From NCBI RefSeq assembly GCF_029212645.1, contig NZ_JARGND010000030.1:1-41294 (forward strand): 41,294 nt of DNA, read 5' to 3'. Below the pieces are notes generated by a model. It saw nothing but the letters and a program-made list of their open reading frames with translations, was not told where the DNA came from and did no database searches. The translations under genes and the position numbers were made by a program. Positions 15,363-23,892 of this stretch are shown piece after piece (the first letter of the stretch is position 1; the number at the start of each line of letters is the position of its first letter). The DNA is from Vannielia sp. (GTDB lineage: Bacteria > Pseudomonadota > Alphaproteobacteria > Rhodobacterales > Rhodobacteraceae).

Positions 15363-17992
15363 TGGATGGCACCACCCTGCCCGAAACCCGCTCCACCTGC
15401 CCCTATTGCGGGGTGGGCTGCGGCGTGCTGCTGCGCCCCGATGGCGAGGGCGGGCTTGTGGTGCGCGGCGATCCTGACCACCCGGCCAACAAGGGCCGCC
15501 TCTGCTCCAAAGGCTCGGCCCTGGGCCAAACCGTGGGGTTGGATGGCAGGCTGCTCGCCCCGCGTGTGGGCGGCGAGGATACCGATTGGGACAGCGCCCT
15601 TTCCACCGTTGCCGATACCTTCACGCGCACCATCGCCGAGCATGGCCCCGATAGCGTGGCCTTCTATGTGTCGGGCCAATTGCTGAGTGAGGATTACTAC
15701 GTTGCCAACAAGCTGATGAAAGGGTTCATCGGCTCGGCCAACATAGATACCAACTCACGCCTCTGCATGGCCTCCTCGGTGGCCGGGCATAAGCGCGCCT
15801 TCGGGTCAGATACCGTGCCCGGAACCCATGAAGATATCGAAGAGGCCGATCTGGTGGTGCTCACCGGGTCCAACCTCGCGTGGTGCCACCCGGTGCTTTA
15901 CCAGCGCCTGCTCGCCGCCAAAAAGGCCCGTGGCACCAGGATCGTGGTGATTGATCCGCGCCGCACCGCCAGTTGCGATGGCGCTGATCTGCACCTGCCG
16001 CTAGCGCCGGGCAGCGATGTGGCCCTGTTCAACGGGCTGCTGGCCGAAATCGCGACGCGCGGCGCGGTGGATGCGCCCTACGCCGCCCAGCTGAACGATC
16101 TGGACGCCGCCCTTGCCTCTGCCAGGCTCGATGATCCTTCCGTCACCGGGCTTTCGCAGGCCGATCTCATGGCTTTCTATGACCTTTGGATCGGCACCAA
16201 AAAGGTGGTGACGATCTATAGCCAAGGCGTCAACCAATCCACATCCGGGACCGACAAGGTCAACGCGATCATCAATTGCCATCTGGCCACGGGCCGCATT
16301 GGCCTGCCCGGCACTGGCCCCTTCAGCGTCACCGGCCAGCCCAATGCGATGGGCGGGCGTGAGGTGGGCGGATTGGCCAATATGCTCGCCTGCCATCTTG
16401 ATCTGGAAAACGCCGATCACCGCAGCGCCGTGCGGGATTTCTGGGGCGTACCTGCGGTGCCTTCTGCGCCCGGCCTCAAGGCGGTTGAAATGTTCAACGC
16501 GGTGGGCGACGGGCGGATCAAGGCGCTCTGGATCATCCACACCAACCCGGCGGTGTCCATGCCCGATGCCCGCGCCGTGCGCGCCGCAATCGCCGCCTGC
16601 CCCTTCACCGTGGTCAGCGATATCACCGCAAAAACCGATACCGCCCGCCTTGCCGATGTGCTGCTGCCCGCCGCCGCATGGGCCGAAAAGGACGGCACCG
16701 TCACCAACTCTGACCGCACCATCAGCCGCCAGCGCGCGGCCCTGCCCCCTCCCGGCCACGCCCGCGCCGATTGGGATATCCTCGCCGACGTGGGCCGCCG
16801 CATGGGATATGAGCGCGCCTTTGATTACACCGGCCCCGCCGAGATTTTCCGCGAATATGCCGCGCTTTCGGGCGTCGCCGGGCAGTTCGGGCGCGACTTT
16901 GATATCTCGGGCTTCACCGATCTCAGCGATAGCGGCTATGCCACCCTCGCCCCCACCCGCTGGCCTTTTACCGCCACCGCCAAGGGCGGGCGCTTTTTTG
17001 CCAAGGGCGGGTTCTTTCACCCAGATGGCAAGGGGCGGCTGGTGCCGGTAACGGCGCAAATGCCCGCCTCGGCCCCCACCCATGATGCGCCCTTCCGCCT
17101 GAATACGGGCCGCCTGCGCGACCAGTGGCACACGATGACCCGAACCGCACAATCGCCGCGCCTGTCGGCACATCTGCCCGAACCCTTCGTTGATATCCAC
17201 CCGCAGGACGCCGAGGCCCTCAGCCTCTCGCCCGCCGATCTGGTGGAGGTCTCCAACACCCATGGCCGGGCGATTTTGCGCGCCCGCATCACCGATGCCG
17301 TCCAGCCCGGCCAGCTTTTCGCCCCGTTCCACTGGACGGGCGAAACCGCCCCCGCCGCCCGGATTGACGATGTTGTTGCGCCAAGGACCGATCCCATCTC
17401 CGGCCAGCCCGACAGCAAGGGCAGCATGGTCTCGCTCAAGCGGTTCAAGGCCGCCTGGTATGGCTTTGCGGTTGGCCGCGAGCGGATGGAGCTCACCTCA
17501 GCCTATTGGGCGCTCGCCCGCACCGAGGCAGGCTTTCGCGCCGAGCTGGCAGGCAAGGCCCCGGTCACCGATTGGGAGGCCGAGGCGCGGGTGATCTTCA
17601 ACGCGCCAGAGGCCACGGCGGCCTCCATGATCGACGCGAGGCGCGGCACCTCCCGCGTGGTGCTCTACGCGGGCACCATCCTGATCGGCGCGGTTTTCGT
17701 GGCGCCCAAGCCAGTCGCCGTGATGCGCGATTATCTCGCAACCCTGCCGGGCAGCGAGGCAAATGATGTGCTGACAGGGCAGGTTCCGGCCTCGGTGCCA
17801 AACCCCGGCCCGGTGCTTTGCTCCTGCTTTGGCACCGGGGTCAACACCATCGTCGAAGCCATTGAAACCAAAGGATTGCTTAACGTCGAGCAAATTGGCG
17901 AGGCGCTTGGCGCGGGCACAAACTGCGGCTCCTGCCGCCCTGAACTGGCGCAAATCCTGGCCCGTGTCACCCTGCGGGAGGCGGCAGAGTGA
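15362..17992 (+). CDS. nasA: Assimilatory nitrate reductase, catalytic subunit
   Basis: Reduces nitrate to nitrite at a molybdenum bis-MGD centre in the cytoplasm (the Paracoccus name is nasC). About 876 residues. An N-terminal [4Fe-4S] site uses CPYCGVGC and CSKG (Cys13, 16, 20, 48). Then come the molybdopterin domains (for example SRLCMASSVAGHKRAFGSD and GTGPFSVTGQPNAMGGREVGG) and the dinucleotide-binding domain (FRLNTGRLRDQWHTMTRT). At the C-terminus (about 818-865) is a BFD-like iron-sulphur domain with CSC and CGSC. No twin-arginine signal is present, as expected for the assimilatory type. ATG 15362 is preferred over GTG 15359. It overlaps the next gene by four bases. Confidence 0.95.
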   Translation: MDGTTLPETRSTCPYCGVGCGVLLRPDGEGGLVVRGDPDHPANKGRLCSKGSALGQTVGLDGRLLAPRVGGEDTDWDSALSTVADTFTRTIAEHGPDSVAFYVSGQLLSEDYYVANKLMKGFIGSANIDTNSRLCMASSVAGHKRAFGSDTVPGTHEDIEEADLVVLTGSNLAWCHPVLYQRLLAAKKARGTRIVVIDPRRTASCDGADLHLPLAPGSDVALFNGLLAEIATRGAVDAPYAAQLNDLDAALASARLDDPSVTGLSQADLMAFYDLWIGTKKVVTIYSQGVNQSTSGTDKVNAIINCHLATGRIGLPGTGPFSVTGQPNAMGGREVGGLANMLACHLDLENADHRSAVRDFWGVPAVPSAPGLKAVEMFNAVGDGRIKALWIIHTNPAVSMPDARAVRAAIAACPFTVVSDITAKTDTARLADVLLPAAAWAEKDGTVTNSDRTISRQRAALPPPGHARADWDILADVGRRMGYERAFDYTGPAEIFREYAALSGVAGQFGRDFDISGFTDLSDSGYATLAPTRWPFTATAKGGRFFAKGGFFHPDGKGRLVPVTAQMPASAPTHDAPFRLNTGRLRDQWHTMTRTAQSPRLSAHLPEPFVDIHPQDAEALSLSPADLVEVSNTHGRAILRARITDAVQPGQLFAPFHWTGETAPAARIDDVVAPRTDPISGQPDSKGSMVSLKRFKAAWYGFAVGRERMELTSAYWALARTEAGFRAELAGKAPVTDWEAEARVIFNAPEATAASMIDARRGTSRVVLYAGTILIGAVFVAPKPVAVMRDYLATLPGSEANDVLTGQVPASVPNPGPVLCSCFGTGVNTIVEAIETKGLLNVEQIGEALGAGTNCGSCRPELAQILARVTLREAAE

Positions 17993-18903
17993 GCCTCGCC
18001 CAATACGTTCGCATCCTTGGGCGCGGCCCCGGTCGCTCTCGCTCGCTCACCCAGGATGAGGCGTTTGACGCCATGACCCTGATGCTGGCGGAAGGCACCG
18101 CCCCCGAGGCCATTGGCGCGGTTTTGATGCTGCTGCGGATGAAGGGTGAAACGGCGGAAGAGATCGCCGGGTTTGCCGCCGCCGCCCAGGCCGCGCTGCC
18201 CGCCTTGCCGCAGGTGGATCTCGATTGGCCAAGCTACGCCGCAGGCCGCACCCGTGGCGCGCCGTGGTTTCTGAGCGCCGCCAAACAGGTCGCCACCACC
18301 GGGCCGCGCGTGCTGCTGCACGGCTGGAACGGGGCCGACCCAAAAGTGCGCGCGGGCCTTGCTGATCTGGGCATCGAGGTGGTCACCACCGCCGATGCCG
18401 CAGCCACAGCGCTTGAGCGGGATCGCATCGCCTATCTGCCGCTCGAAACGGTGCACCCAAAGCTCTTTCACCTGCTCTCGCTGCGCAGCGAGTTGGGCCT
18501 GCGCTCTTGCGTCAACACCGTTTGCCGCATGCTCAATCCCGCCGGTGCCACGGCGAGCGTGCAGGGGGTGTTTCACCCCTCTTACCGCCTGTTACAGGCC
18601 GATGCCGGCGCCCTTTTGGGCTGGCGCAGCCTGACGGTGATCAAAGGCGGTGGCGGCGAGTTTGAGCGCAATCCGGCCAAGGATATCTCGGCCTTTGGCC
18701 TGCGCAATGGCCAGCCGTGGGAGGCAACGCTCCCGGCGCTGGTGCCCGATACGCGCCGCCTCGCCGAGCCAACCGGCGCAGCCCTTGGCCCCAACTGGGA
18801 GGCGCAAACGCCCGATGCCTTCGAGGCTGCCATCATTACCGGCACCGCCGACGCGGCCCTTGGCACAACCGCCGCCCTCCACCACCCCGAATCCGCCGCC
18901 TGA
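17989..18903 (+). CDS. TrpD2/YbiB-like protein (anthranilate phosphoribosyltransferase fold)
   Basis: A 304-residue protein with the TrpD fold. The N-terminal helical domain (about 1-68) is typical (LTQDEAFDAMTLMLAEG, IGAVLMLLRMKGETAEEIAGF). The C-terminal part carries RSCVNTVCRMLNPAG and VFHPSYRLLQADAGALLGWR. The glycine-rich phosphate-binding loop of true TrpD enzymes (GTGGD-type) is replaced by AAGRTRGAPWFLSAAKQVAT, so PRPP chemistry is unlikely. E. coli YbiB, of the same TrpD2 group, is reported to bind nucleic acid. The start is GTG at 17989, overlapping the nasA stop (GTGA). Its presence in the nitrate operon is unexplained. Confidence 0.8.
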   Translation: MSLAQYVRILGRGPGRSRSLTQDEAFDAMTLMLAEGTAPEAIGAVLMLLRMKGETAEEIAGFAAAAQAALPALPQVDLDWPSYAAGRTRGAPWFLSAAKQVATTGPRVLLHGWNGADPKVRAGLADLGIEVVTTADAAATALERDRIAYLPLETVHPKLFHLLSLRSELGLRSCVNTVCRMLNPAGATASVQGVFHPSYRLLQADAGALLGWRSLTVIKGGGGEFERNPAKDISAFGLRNGQPWEATLPALVPDTRRLAEPTGAALGPNWEAQTPDAFEAAIITGTADAALGTTAALHHPESAA

Positions 18904-18918
18904 CCAAGAGGATATGCC

Positions 18919-19950
18919 ATGAAAGCCCTTCCCATCTTCGCCCGCCCCTCCGGTCGCAAACCTGTGTTTGCAGGCGGCCCCGCGCAGCCCGCGCAAGGCC
19001 TCGCCACCTTGGCCGGGTGGCTGCGCCCCGGCCTCGCCCGCCAGCTCGCGCGTGACAGTCACCGCGCCTTCCGGGCCTGGGCCTTCAAGGGCGCGGCCCG
19101 CAGCCAGCCGATGCGCAGCGCCAAGCGTGACGCGGCCCGCGCGATCAAGGCGGCCAGCAACGCGGCGCACGCGCCCCGGCAAGGCCGCGCTGGCCATATC
19201 TCCCTTGTCGGGGCCGGGCCGGGGGCGCGGGATTTGCTCACCCTGCGGGCCGTCAAGCGGCTGCAAGAGGCCGATGTGATCTTTTATGACCGCCTCGTTG
19301 ATCCAGAGGTGCTGGAGCTGGCCCGCCGCGGCGCCAAGCGCGTTTTCGTGGGCAAACACGTGGGGGCCCATGCCGTTCCGCAAAGCAAAATCAGCGCGAT
19401 GATCGTCACCGAGGCGCTAAAAGGCCGCCGGGTTGTGCGCCTCAAATCCGGCGATCCGGGCATTTTTGGCCGCGCCAGTGAAGAGCTTGAGGCCGCCCAC
19501 GCGGCGGGTGTTTCAATTGATCTTGTGCCCGGCGTCACCGCCGCCTCTGCCGCCGGGGCCTCGCTTGGCCAAAGCCTCACCGCGCGCGGCGTGGCCGATA
19601 CCTTCGTCATCGCCACCGGCACCGGCAGCGCAGAAAACCCCCTGCCCGATTGCACCCGCCTCTCCGGCCCCGGCACCACCACGGCGTTTTACATGTCGGT
19701 CCGCCAGGCGGGGCGCATTTCGGCGCGGCTGATGGAACAGGGCCTGCCGCCCCATGCCCCGATTCACATTTGCGTGGATGTGTCCAAAGCCGGCGAGCGC
19801 CATATCGCCACCACTCTGGGCAATCTGCCCGCCGCCGTTGTGGCGCAAAAGGTTGAAGGCTGTGCGATCATTCTGGTGACCTGGCCACAAAGCCTGGCCG
19901 AAGCCCTGCCAGAGCCGCGCCATCACGCGCCCCGGCTCGTTTCGGCCTAG
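18919..19950 (+). CDS. cobA: Uroporphyrinogen-III C-methyltransferase (sirohaem synthesis)
   Basis: Makes precorrin-2 from uroporphyrinogen III with two SAM, supplying sirohaem for NirB. The SUMT domain fills about residues 92-335: GHISLVGAGPGARDLLTLRA, DVIFYDRLVDPEVL, VVRLKSGDPGIFGRASEE, VPGVTAASAAGASLG, TAFYMSVRQAG. The first 90 residues are not part of SUMT. They start LPIFARPSGRKPVFAGG, resembling the first strand of the CysG dehydrogenase domain (LPIF...VGGG), but most of that domain is missing. The region is rich in Arg and Ala. The precorrin-2 dehydrogenase/ferrochelatase must therefore be elsewhere. The ATG at 18919 follows the previous stop by 15 bases. Confidence 0.9.
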   Translation: MKALPIFARPSGRKPVFAGGPAQPAQGLATLAGWLRPGLARQLARDSHRAFRAWAFKGAARSQPMRSAKRDAARAIKAASNAAHAPRQGRAGHISLVGAGPGARDLLTLRAVKRLQEADVIFYDRLVDPEVLELARRGAKRVFVGKHVGAHAVPQSKISAMIVTEALKGRRVVRLKSGDPGIFGRASEELEAAHAAGVSIDLVPGVTAASAAGASLGQSLTARGVADTFVIATGTGSAENPLPDCTRLSGPGTTTAFYMSVRQAGRISARLMEQGLPPHAPIHICVDVSKAGERHIATTLGNLPAAVVAQKVEGCAIILVTWPQSLAEALPEPRHHAPRLVSA

Positions 19951-19960
19951 CTGGGCAAGG

Positions 19961-21748
19961 TCAGTCGACCAGCGGCCAGATCAGCGGAATGAGGGCCGAG
20001 GCGAGCAAGCCAACCGTCAGGTTGAGCGGGATGCCGACCTTCATGAAATCGGTGAAGCGGTAGCCGCCGGGGCCATAGACCAGCATGTTGGTCTGGTAGC
20101 CGATGGGGGTGGCAAAGCTGGCCGAAGCGGCGACCATTACCGCAATCACCAAGGGGCGCGGATCAAAGCCCAGCGCCGTGGCCAGGCCAATGGCGACAGG
20201 CGTTACCACCACCGCCACCGCGTTGTTGGACACAAGCTCGGTGAGCACCGAGGTCAGCAGGTAAATCGCCCAGACCACAAAGAACGGCGGCAGCCCCTCC
20301 AGCGCGGGGGCCACGGCGGTAACGATGAGCGTCACCGCGCCCGAGCTTTCCAGCGCCGCCCCCACCGCCAACATCGAGAAGATCAGCGCCAGCAAGCGCC
20401 CGTCGATAAAGGAAAACGCCTCGTCGGCATCAATGCAGCGGGTGGCGAACACCACCGCAATCGCAAGCACCGCCAGCGCGAGGATCGGCGCCACCCCAAA
20501 GGCCGCCAGCCCCACAAGGCCAAAGATCGCCGCCACCGCGATCGGTGCCTTCTGGCGGCGATAAGCCCGCCCCGAGGGGCGAGACACATCCACTAGGTCC
20601 ATGTCGGATGCGAGGCGGTGGATGTCTTCGGGGGCGCCTTCAAGCAGCAGCGTATCGCCCACCCGCACCACCAGATCATCCAACTGGCGCCCGATGTTCT
20701 GGTTCCGGCGATGCACCGCCAGCGGATACACACCATATCGCCGCCGCAAACGCAGGTTGCCAAGGCTGCGGCCCACCATGCGCGCGCCCGGCGTGATCAG
20801 CACCTCAACGGTGGAGGTTTCGACCGAGGAGAGCTTGTCGATCATGCGGACCTGCTTGCTTTCCTGCAACGAAAGCAGCTCAGACATTTGCGAGCGCAGC
20901 ACCACCCTGTCGCCTGCCTCCAGCACCACGTCAGAGAGGTCGCGACGCAGCGAGGCATCGCCGCGCAGCACATCAACCAGCCGCACGCCCTCGCGCTTGA
21001 ACAGATCGACCTCGCTCGGATTCTGGCCAATCAGCGGGCTTTCCTCGGGCAGCGCCACCTCGGTGAAAAACTTGCGCTTGGACCCCGAGCCAGAGAGCAG
21101 CGATGCCATGGAAGAACGCTCGGGCAGGATATGCGGGGCGATGAAGTAAAGGTAGGCCATGCCATAGATCACCAGCACAATCGCCAGCGGCGTGACCTCG
21201 AAAATACCAAAGGGTTCCAGCCCGTTGGCGCGCGCCACACCGTCCACCAGCAGGTTGGTGGAGGTGCCGATAAGGGTGAGCGTGCCGCCCAGGATTGCCG
21301 CATAAGAGAGCGGCATCAACAGTTTGGAGGCCGAAACCCCCATGGTGTTGGCAAGCTGCACGAACACCGGGATCATCACCACTACAACCGGCGTGTTGGA
21401 CACCACCGCCGAGGAGAACACCACAAAGACGATCAGCCCGCCAATGGCCAGCGCGGGCCGCGAGGCGGCGTTGCGCTCCGCCACCTGAGTGAACCAGTCC
21501 AGCGCGCCCGTGCGCACCAGCGCGCCCATCACAAGGAACATCGCCGCAATCGTCCAGGGCGCCGGGTTGGACAGCACCTCGCGCCCCGCTTCATAGGGCA
21601 ACACCCCCGAAACCAGCAACAGCGCCACACCCAACAGCGCCACCACCTCGGGGGGGAAGCTTTCACGAACGAACAGGAAAAACATCACCGCCACGACGAC
21701 CAGCGCGAAGATGGCGTCATAGGGCGGGGCCAAAGAGATCAGATCCAT
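19961..21748 (-). CDS. SLC13/DASS-type permease with two RCK_C domains
   Basis: A 595-residue inner-membrane carrier. Membrane domains flank a cytoplasmic insert (about 215-385) holding two TrkA-C (RCK_C) modules; the phrases LEAGDRVVLRSQMSELL and VRVGDTLLLEGAPEDIHRL mark each. The transport motifs are the paired SNTPVVV (first half) and TPIGYQTNMLVYGPGGY (second half), with GTSTNLLV. This YbiR/SLC13 layout is linked to sulphate, thiosulphate, dicarboxylate or other anion uptake; the substrate cannot be assigned. It converges on cobA with a 10-base gap and no obvious terminator between. Confidence 0.88.
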   Translation of the reverse strand: MDLISLAPPYDAIFALVVVAVMFFLFVRESFPPEVVALLGVALLLVSGVLPYEAGREVLSNPAPWTIAAMFLVMGALVRTGALDWFTQVAERNAASRPALAIGGLIVFVVFSSAVVSNTPVVVVMIPVFVQLANTMGVSASKLLMPLSYAAILGGTLTLIGTSTNLLVDGVARANGLEPFGIFEVTPLAIVLVIYGMAYLYFIAPHILPERSSMASLLSGSGSKRKFFTEVALPEESPLIGQNPSEVDLFKREGVRLVDVLRGDASLRRDLSDVVLEAGDRVVLRSQMSELLSLQESKQVRMIDKLSSVETSTVEVLITPGARMVGRSLGNLRLRRRYGVYPLAVHRRNQNIGRQLDDLVVRVGDTLLLEGAPEDIHRLASDMDLVDVSRPSGRAYRRQKAPIAVAAIFGLVGLAAFGVAPILALAVLAIAVVFATRCIDADEAFSFIDGRLLALIFSMLAVGAALESSGAVTLIVTAVAPALEGLPPFFVVWAIYLLTSVLTELVSNNAVAVVVTPVAIGLATALGFDPRPLVIAVMVAASASFATPIGYQTNMLVYGPGGYRFTDFMKVGIPLNLTVGLLASALIPLIWPLVD

Positions 21749-21866
21749 CGGGGTCTCGGGTTGCCCATATCAAGGGGAGTGTAACCGCAGCGCGGCGCGA
21801 GGCAAGCGGCGATTGGCAGCGCCCGTCCGGGACGGCTGGCAGGCGCTTGCGCCACGCCGCCGCGCG

Positions 21867-22688
21867 TCATCCAGCCTCGGGGCCGGATTGCGAAAGGCAG
21901 CCGCCATGGCGCACCTGCACCACCGATTTGGCCAGCCCGGTGCGATCATCGGTTTGCACATAAACCCCCGAAAGCGTGGCCTCGCCCATCGCGGGCTGAA
22001 AGCGGCCCTTGCTCATGCCGGTAATAAAGCGGCGCATCGGTTCGGCCGGCTCCATCCCGATGACCGAGTTGTAATCGCCGCACATCCCCGCATCGGCCTG
22101 AAAGGCAGTGCCCTTGGGCATGATCTGGGTGTCGGCGGTGGGCACATGGGTGTGGGTGCCAACCACCAGCGAGGCGCGGCCATCACAAAAGTGGCCCATG
22201 CCCATTTTCTCCGAGGTCGCCTCGCAGTGCATATCTATCAGCGAGGCCTGCACCATCCCGCCGGGGGGATGGGCCTTCAACACCGGCTCAATCGCCGAGA
22301 ACGGATCATCAAAGCAACGCTTCATGAAGACCTGCCCCAGCACCTGCGCCACCAGCACCTTGCGCCCGCCCGGCGCGGTAAAAACCCGGTGGCCCCGGCC
22401 CGGCGCGTTCTTGGCAAAGTTGATCGGGCGCAGGATGCGCGGCTCGCTCTCGATAAAGCCCTGCATCTCGCGCTGATCAAAGGCGTGGTCGCCCAGTGTC
22501 AGCACATCGGCCCCCGCATCCAGCAGCCCCTTGGCATGGGCAATGCTGAGGCCCGCGCCAGAGGTCGCGTTCTCACCGTTGACCACCACAAAATCGAGCC
22601 GCCACGCCTCACGCAGGGCGGGCAGCCTTTCAGCCACCGCCTTGCGGCCTGCGCGGCCCATCACATCACCTAGAAAGAGTATTCGCAT
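21867..22688 (-). CDS. YmdB-family metallophosphoesterase
   Basis: A 273-residue calcineurin-like phosphoesterase of the YmdB family (2',3'-cyclic-nucleotide phosphodiesterase in Bacillus). Metal-binding motifs are FLGDVMGRAGR at the start, VVNGENATSGAGLS, LGDHAFDQREM, the DMHCEATSEK segment, and VVGTHTHVPTAD toward the C-terminus. The length is typical. The ATG at 22688 gives MRILFLGD directly. In other bacteria YmdB affects RNA turnover and cell-fate decisions; its role in this group is not known to me. It stands between the SLC13 gene and the lower-GC methyltransferase block. Confidence 0.9.
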   Translation of the reverse strand: MRILFLGDVMGRAGRKAVAERLPALREAWRLDFVVVNGENATSGAGLSIAHAKGLLDAGADVLTLGDHAFDQREMQGFIESEPRILRPINFAKNAPGRGHRVFTAPGGRKVLVAQVLGQVFMKRCFDDPFSAIEPVLKAHPPGGMVQASLIDMHCEATSEKMGMGHFCDGRASLVVGTHTHVPTADTQIMPKGTAFQADAGMCGDYNSVIGMEPAEPMRRFITGMSKGRFQPAMGEATLSGVYVQTDDRTGLAKSVVQVRHGGCLSQSGPEAG

Positions 22689-22785
22689 GGATTTGGCCTA
22701 ATGGGAGATCGGCCGTGGGGCAAGGGGGGATGGGGGAGTGTGTAGAAATGTCTGGAATGCGCAGACAGTGACCTTTGCAAAGTTC

Positions 22786-22808
22786 GGTCCGTTTCCCGAT
22801 AGCGGACC
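22786..22808 (-). other. Hairpin in the gap after the methyltransferase gene
   Basis: GGTCCG (22786-22791) and CGGACC (22803-22808) form a perfect six-pair stem with an 11-base loop. It lies about 80 bases beyond the methyltransferase stop on the minus strand. No T-tract follows. It could mark the edge of an inserted segment or act as a 3' end structure. Confidence 0.35.
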
Positions 22809-22887
22809 TTCGTGCCGCGTGTGCCGAAAGCTCACTAAGAGCCCATTTTGACCAGACACAAACCTCCGTAGATTGTAGAAATTCTGA

Positions 22888-23679
22888 CTATTTCCACCCT
22901 GCGACAACATTAACGGCATCCGGGTAAACAATCTGATTACCGACGACTAAGCCTCTTAACCTATCGGCGACGTCAGCAATAAGTGCTTCTTTTTCTGCGT
23001 CAGGAAGGCTCTGAAAAGCGTTCGCTATTGGCATCGATCCAAGGTGCAACGGAACGAATTCCGTGGCCAAGGGGACTTTCATCGCCAATTCTTGGCGAGT
23101 CACAGTAACATCACGAAATCCGGCATCGGAAACACTCGAAATCAACCTATCTGCTGACGGTGTTTCTCTCTGGCCGCGTTGCTTATTGGCAATCTCCGGC
23201 GAGATGAATTTTTCGACCGCCGAGCAGAGGGCTTTGGTATAGGCACTGTGGCCATCCCATATCGACATTGCGATGCGTCCCGATGGGGCAAGCACGCGAT
23301 AGAATTCTTTTAAAGCAGCCGGTTGATCAGGAAAGTAGTGATAGCCATGTTGGGATATGACGGCGTTGAAACTGTCCTCTGGCAATCCTGTCTCAATGAC
23401 ATCACTTTCCATCCAAATGATGTCGATGTCGGCGGCCAGTTCACGTGCCTTCGCGAGCATGCCTGCGTTGATATCCAAGCCAGTCACGCGTCCGTCGCTG
23501 CCGACATCCCGTTTGGCTATCCGAGTGGTGACACCAGTGCCGCAAGCAACGTCAAGAACCGTTTCGCCGGTTTTCAAGGAAACGGAACTCAAAAGAGTTT
23601 CGGCCCAACGTCCGAACCACAGCGGCACCATAGTATTTTCATAAATTTCTGGTGCGCTACCGGAGAGTTGAAATGACAT
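22888..23679 (-). CDS. SAM-dependent class I methyltransferase
   Basis: A 263-residue UbiE-like methyltransferase of unknown substrate. Motif I is VLDVACGTGVTTRIA, the acidic motif II is VTGLDINAGML, and a later segment reads SQHGYHYFPDQPAALKEFYRVLAPSGRIAMSIWD. The C-terminal half differs from UbiE. I start at the ATG at 23679 (MSFQLSGSAPEIYENTMVP), with AAGGGGGAACG before it. The gene is clearly lower in G+C than its neighbours (about 52% in a sampled line against about 68% nearby), and its codons are correspondingly different. Both flanks lack operon partners. These are signs of horizontal acquisition. Confidence 0.85.
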   Translation of the reverse strand: MSFQLSGSAPEIYENTMVPLWFGRWAETLLSSVSLKTGETVLDVACGTGVTTRIAKRDVGSDGRVTGLDINAGMLAKARELAADIDIIWMESDVIETGLPEDSFNAVISQHGYHYFPDQPAALKEFYRVLAPSGRIAMSIWDGHSAYTKALCSAVEKFISPEIANKQRGQRETPSADRLISSVSDAGFRDVTVTRQELAMKVPLATEFVPLHLGSMPIANAFQSLPDAEKEALIADVADRLRGLVVGNQIVYPDAVNVVAGWK

Positions 23680-23892
23680 AAGACGTTCCCCCTTACCCAC
23701 CTTCTCTGACCCCATGGTGCAGTAAGAAGGCACACCTGTAACTTTACGCAGTGGGATCATCCTACGTCAACTTTGTCCGCGTCCTACCAGTTCGTCACCT
23801 CCGCCGCCAATGCCAGCTATCGCAAGTTCGCGCCGAGGGCTTTGGGGCCGCTTCGGGCTGAAAGCCGCCACGGATAGCGGCGGCGCTTCCCC

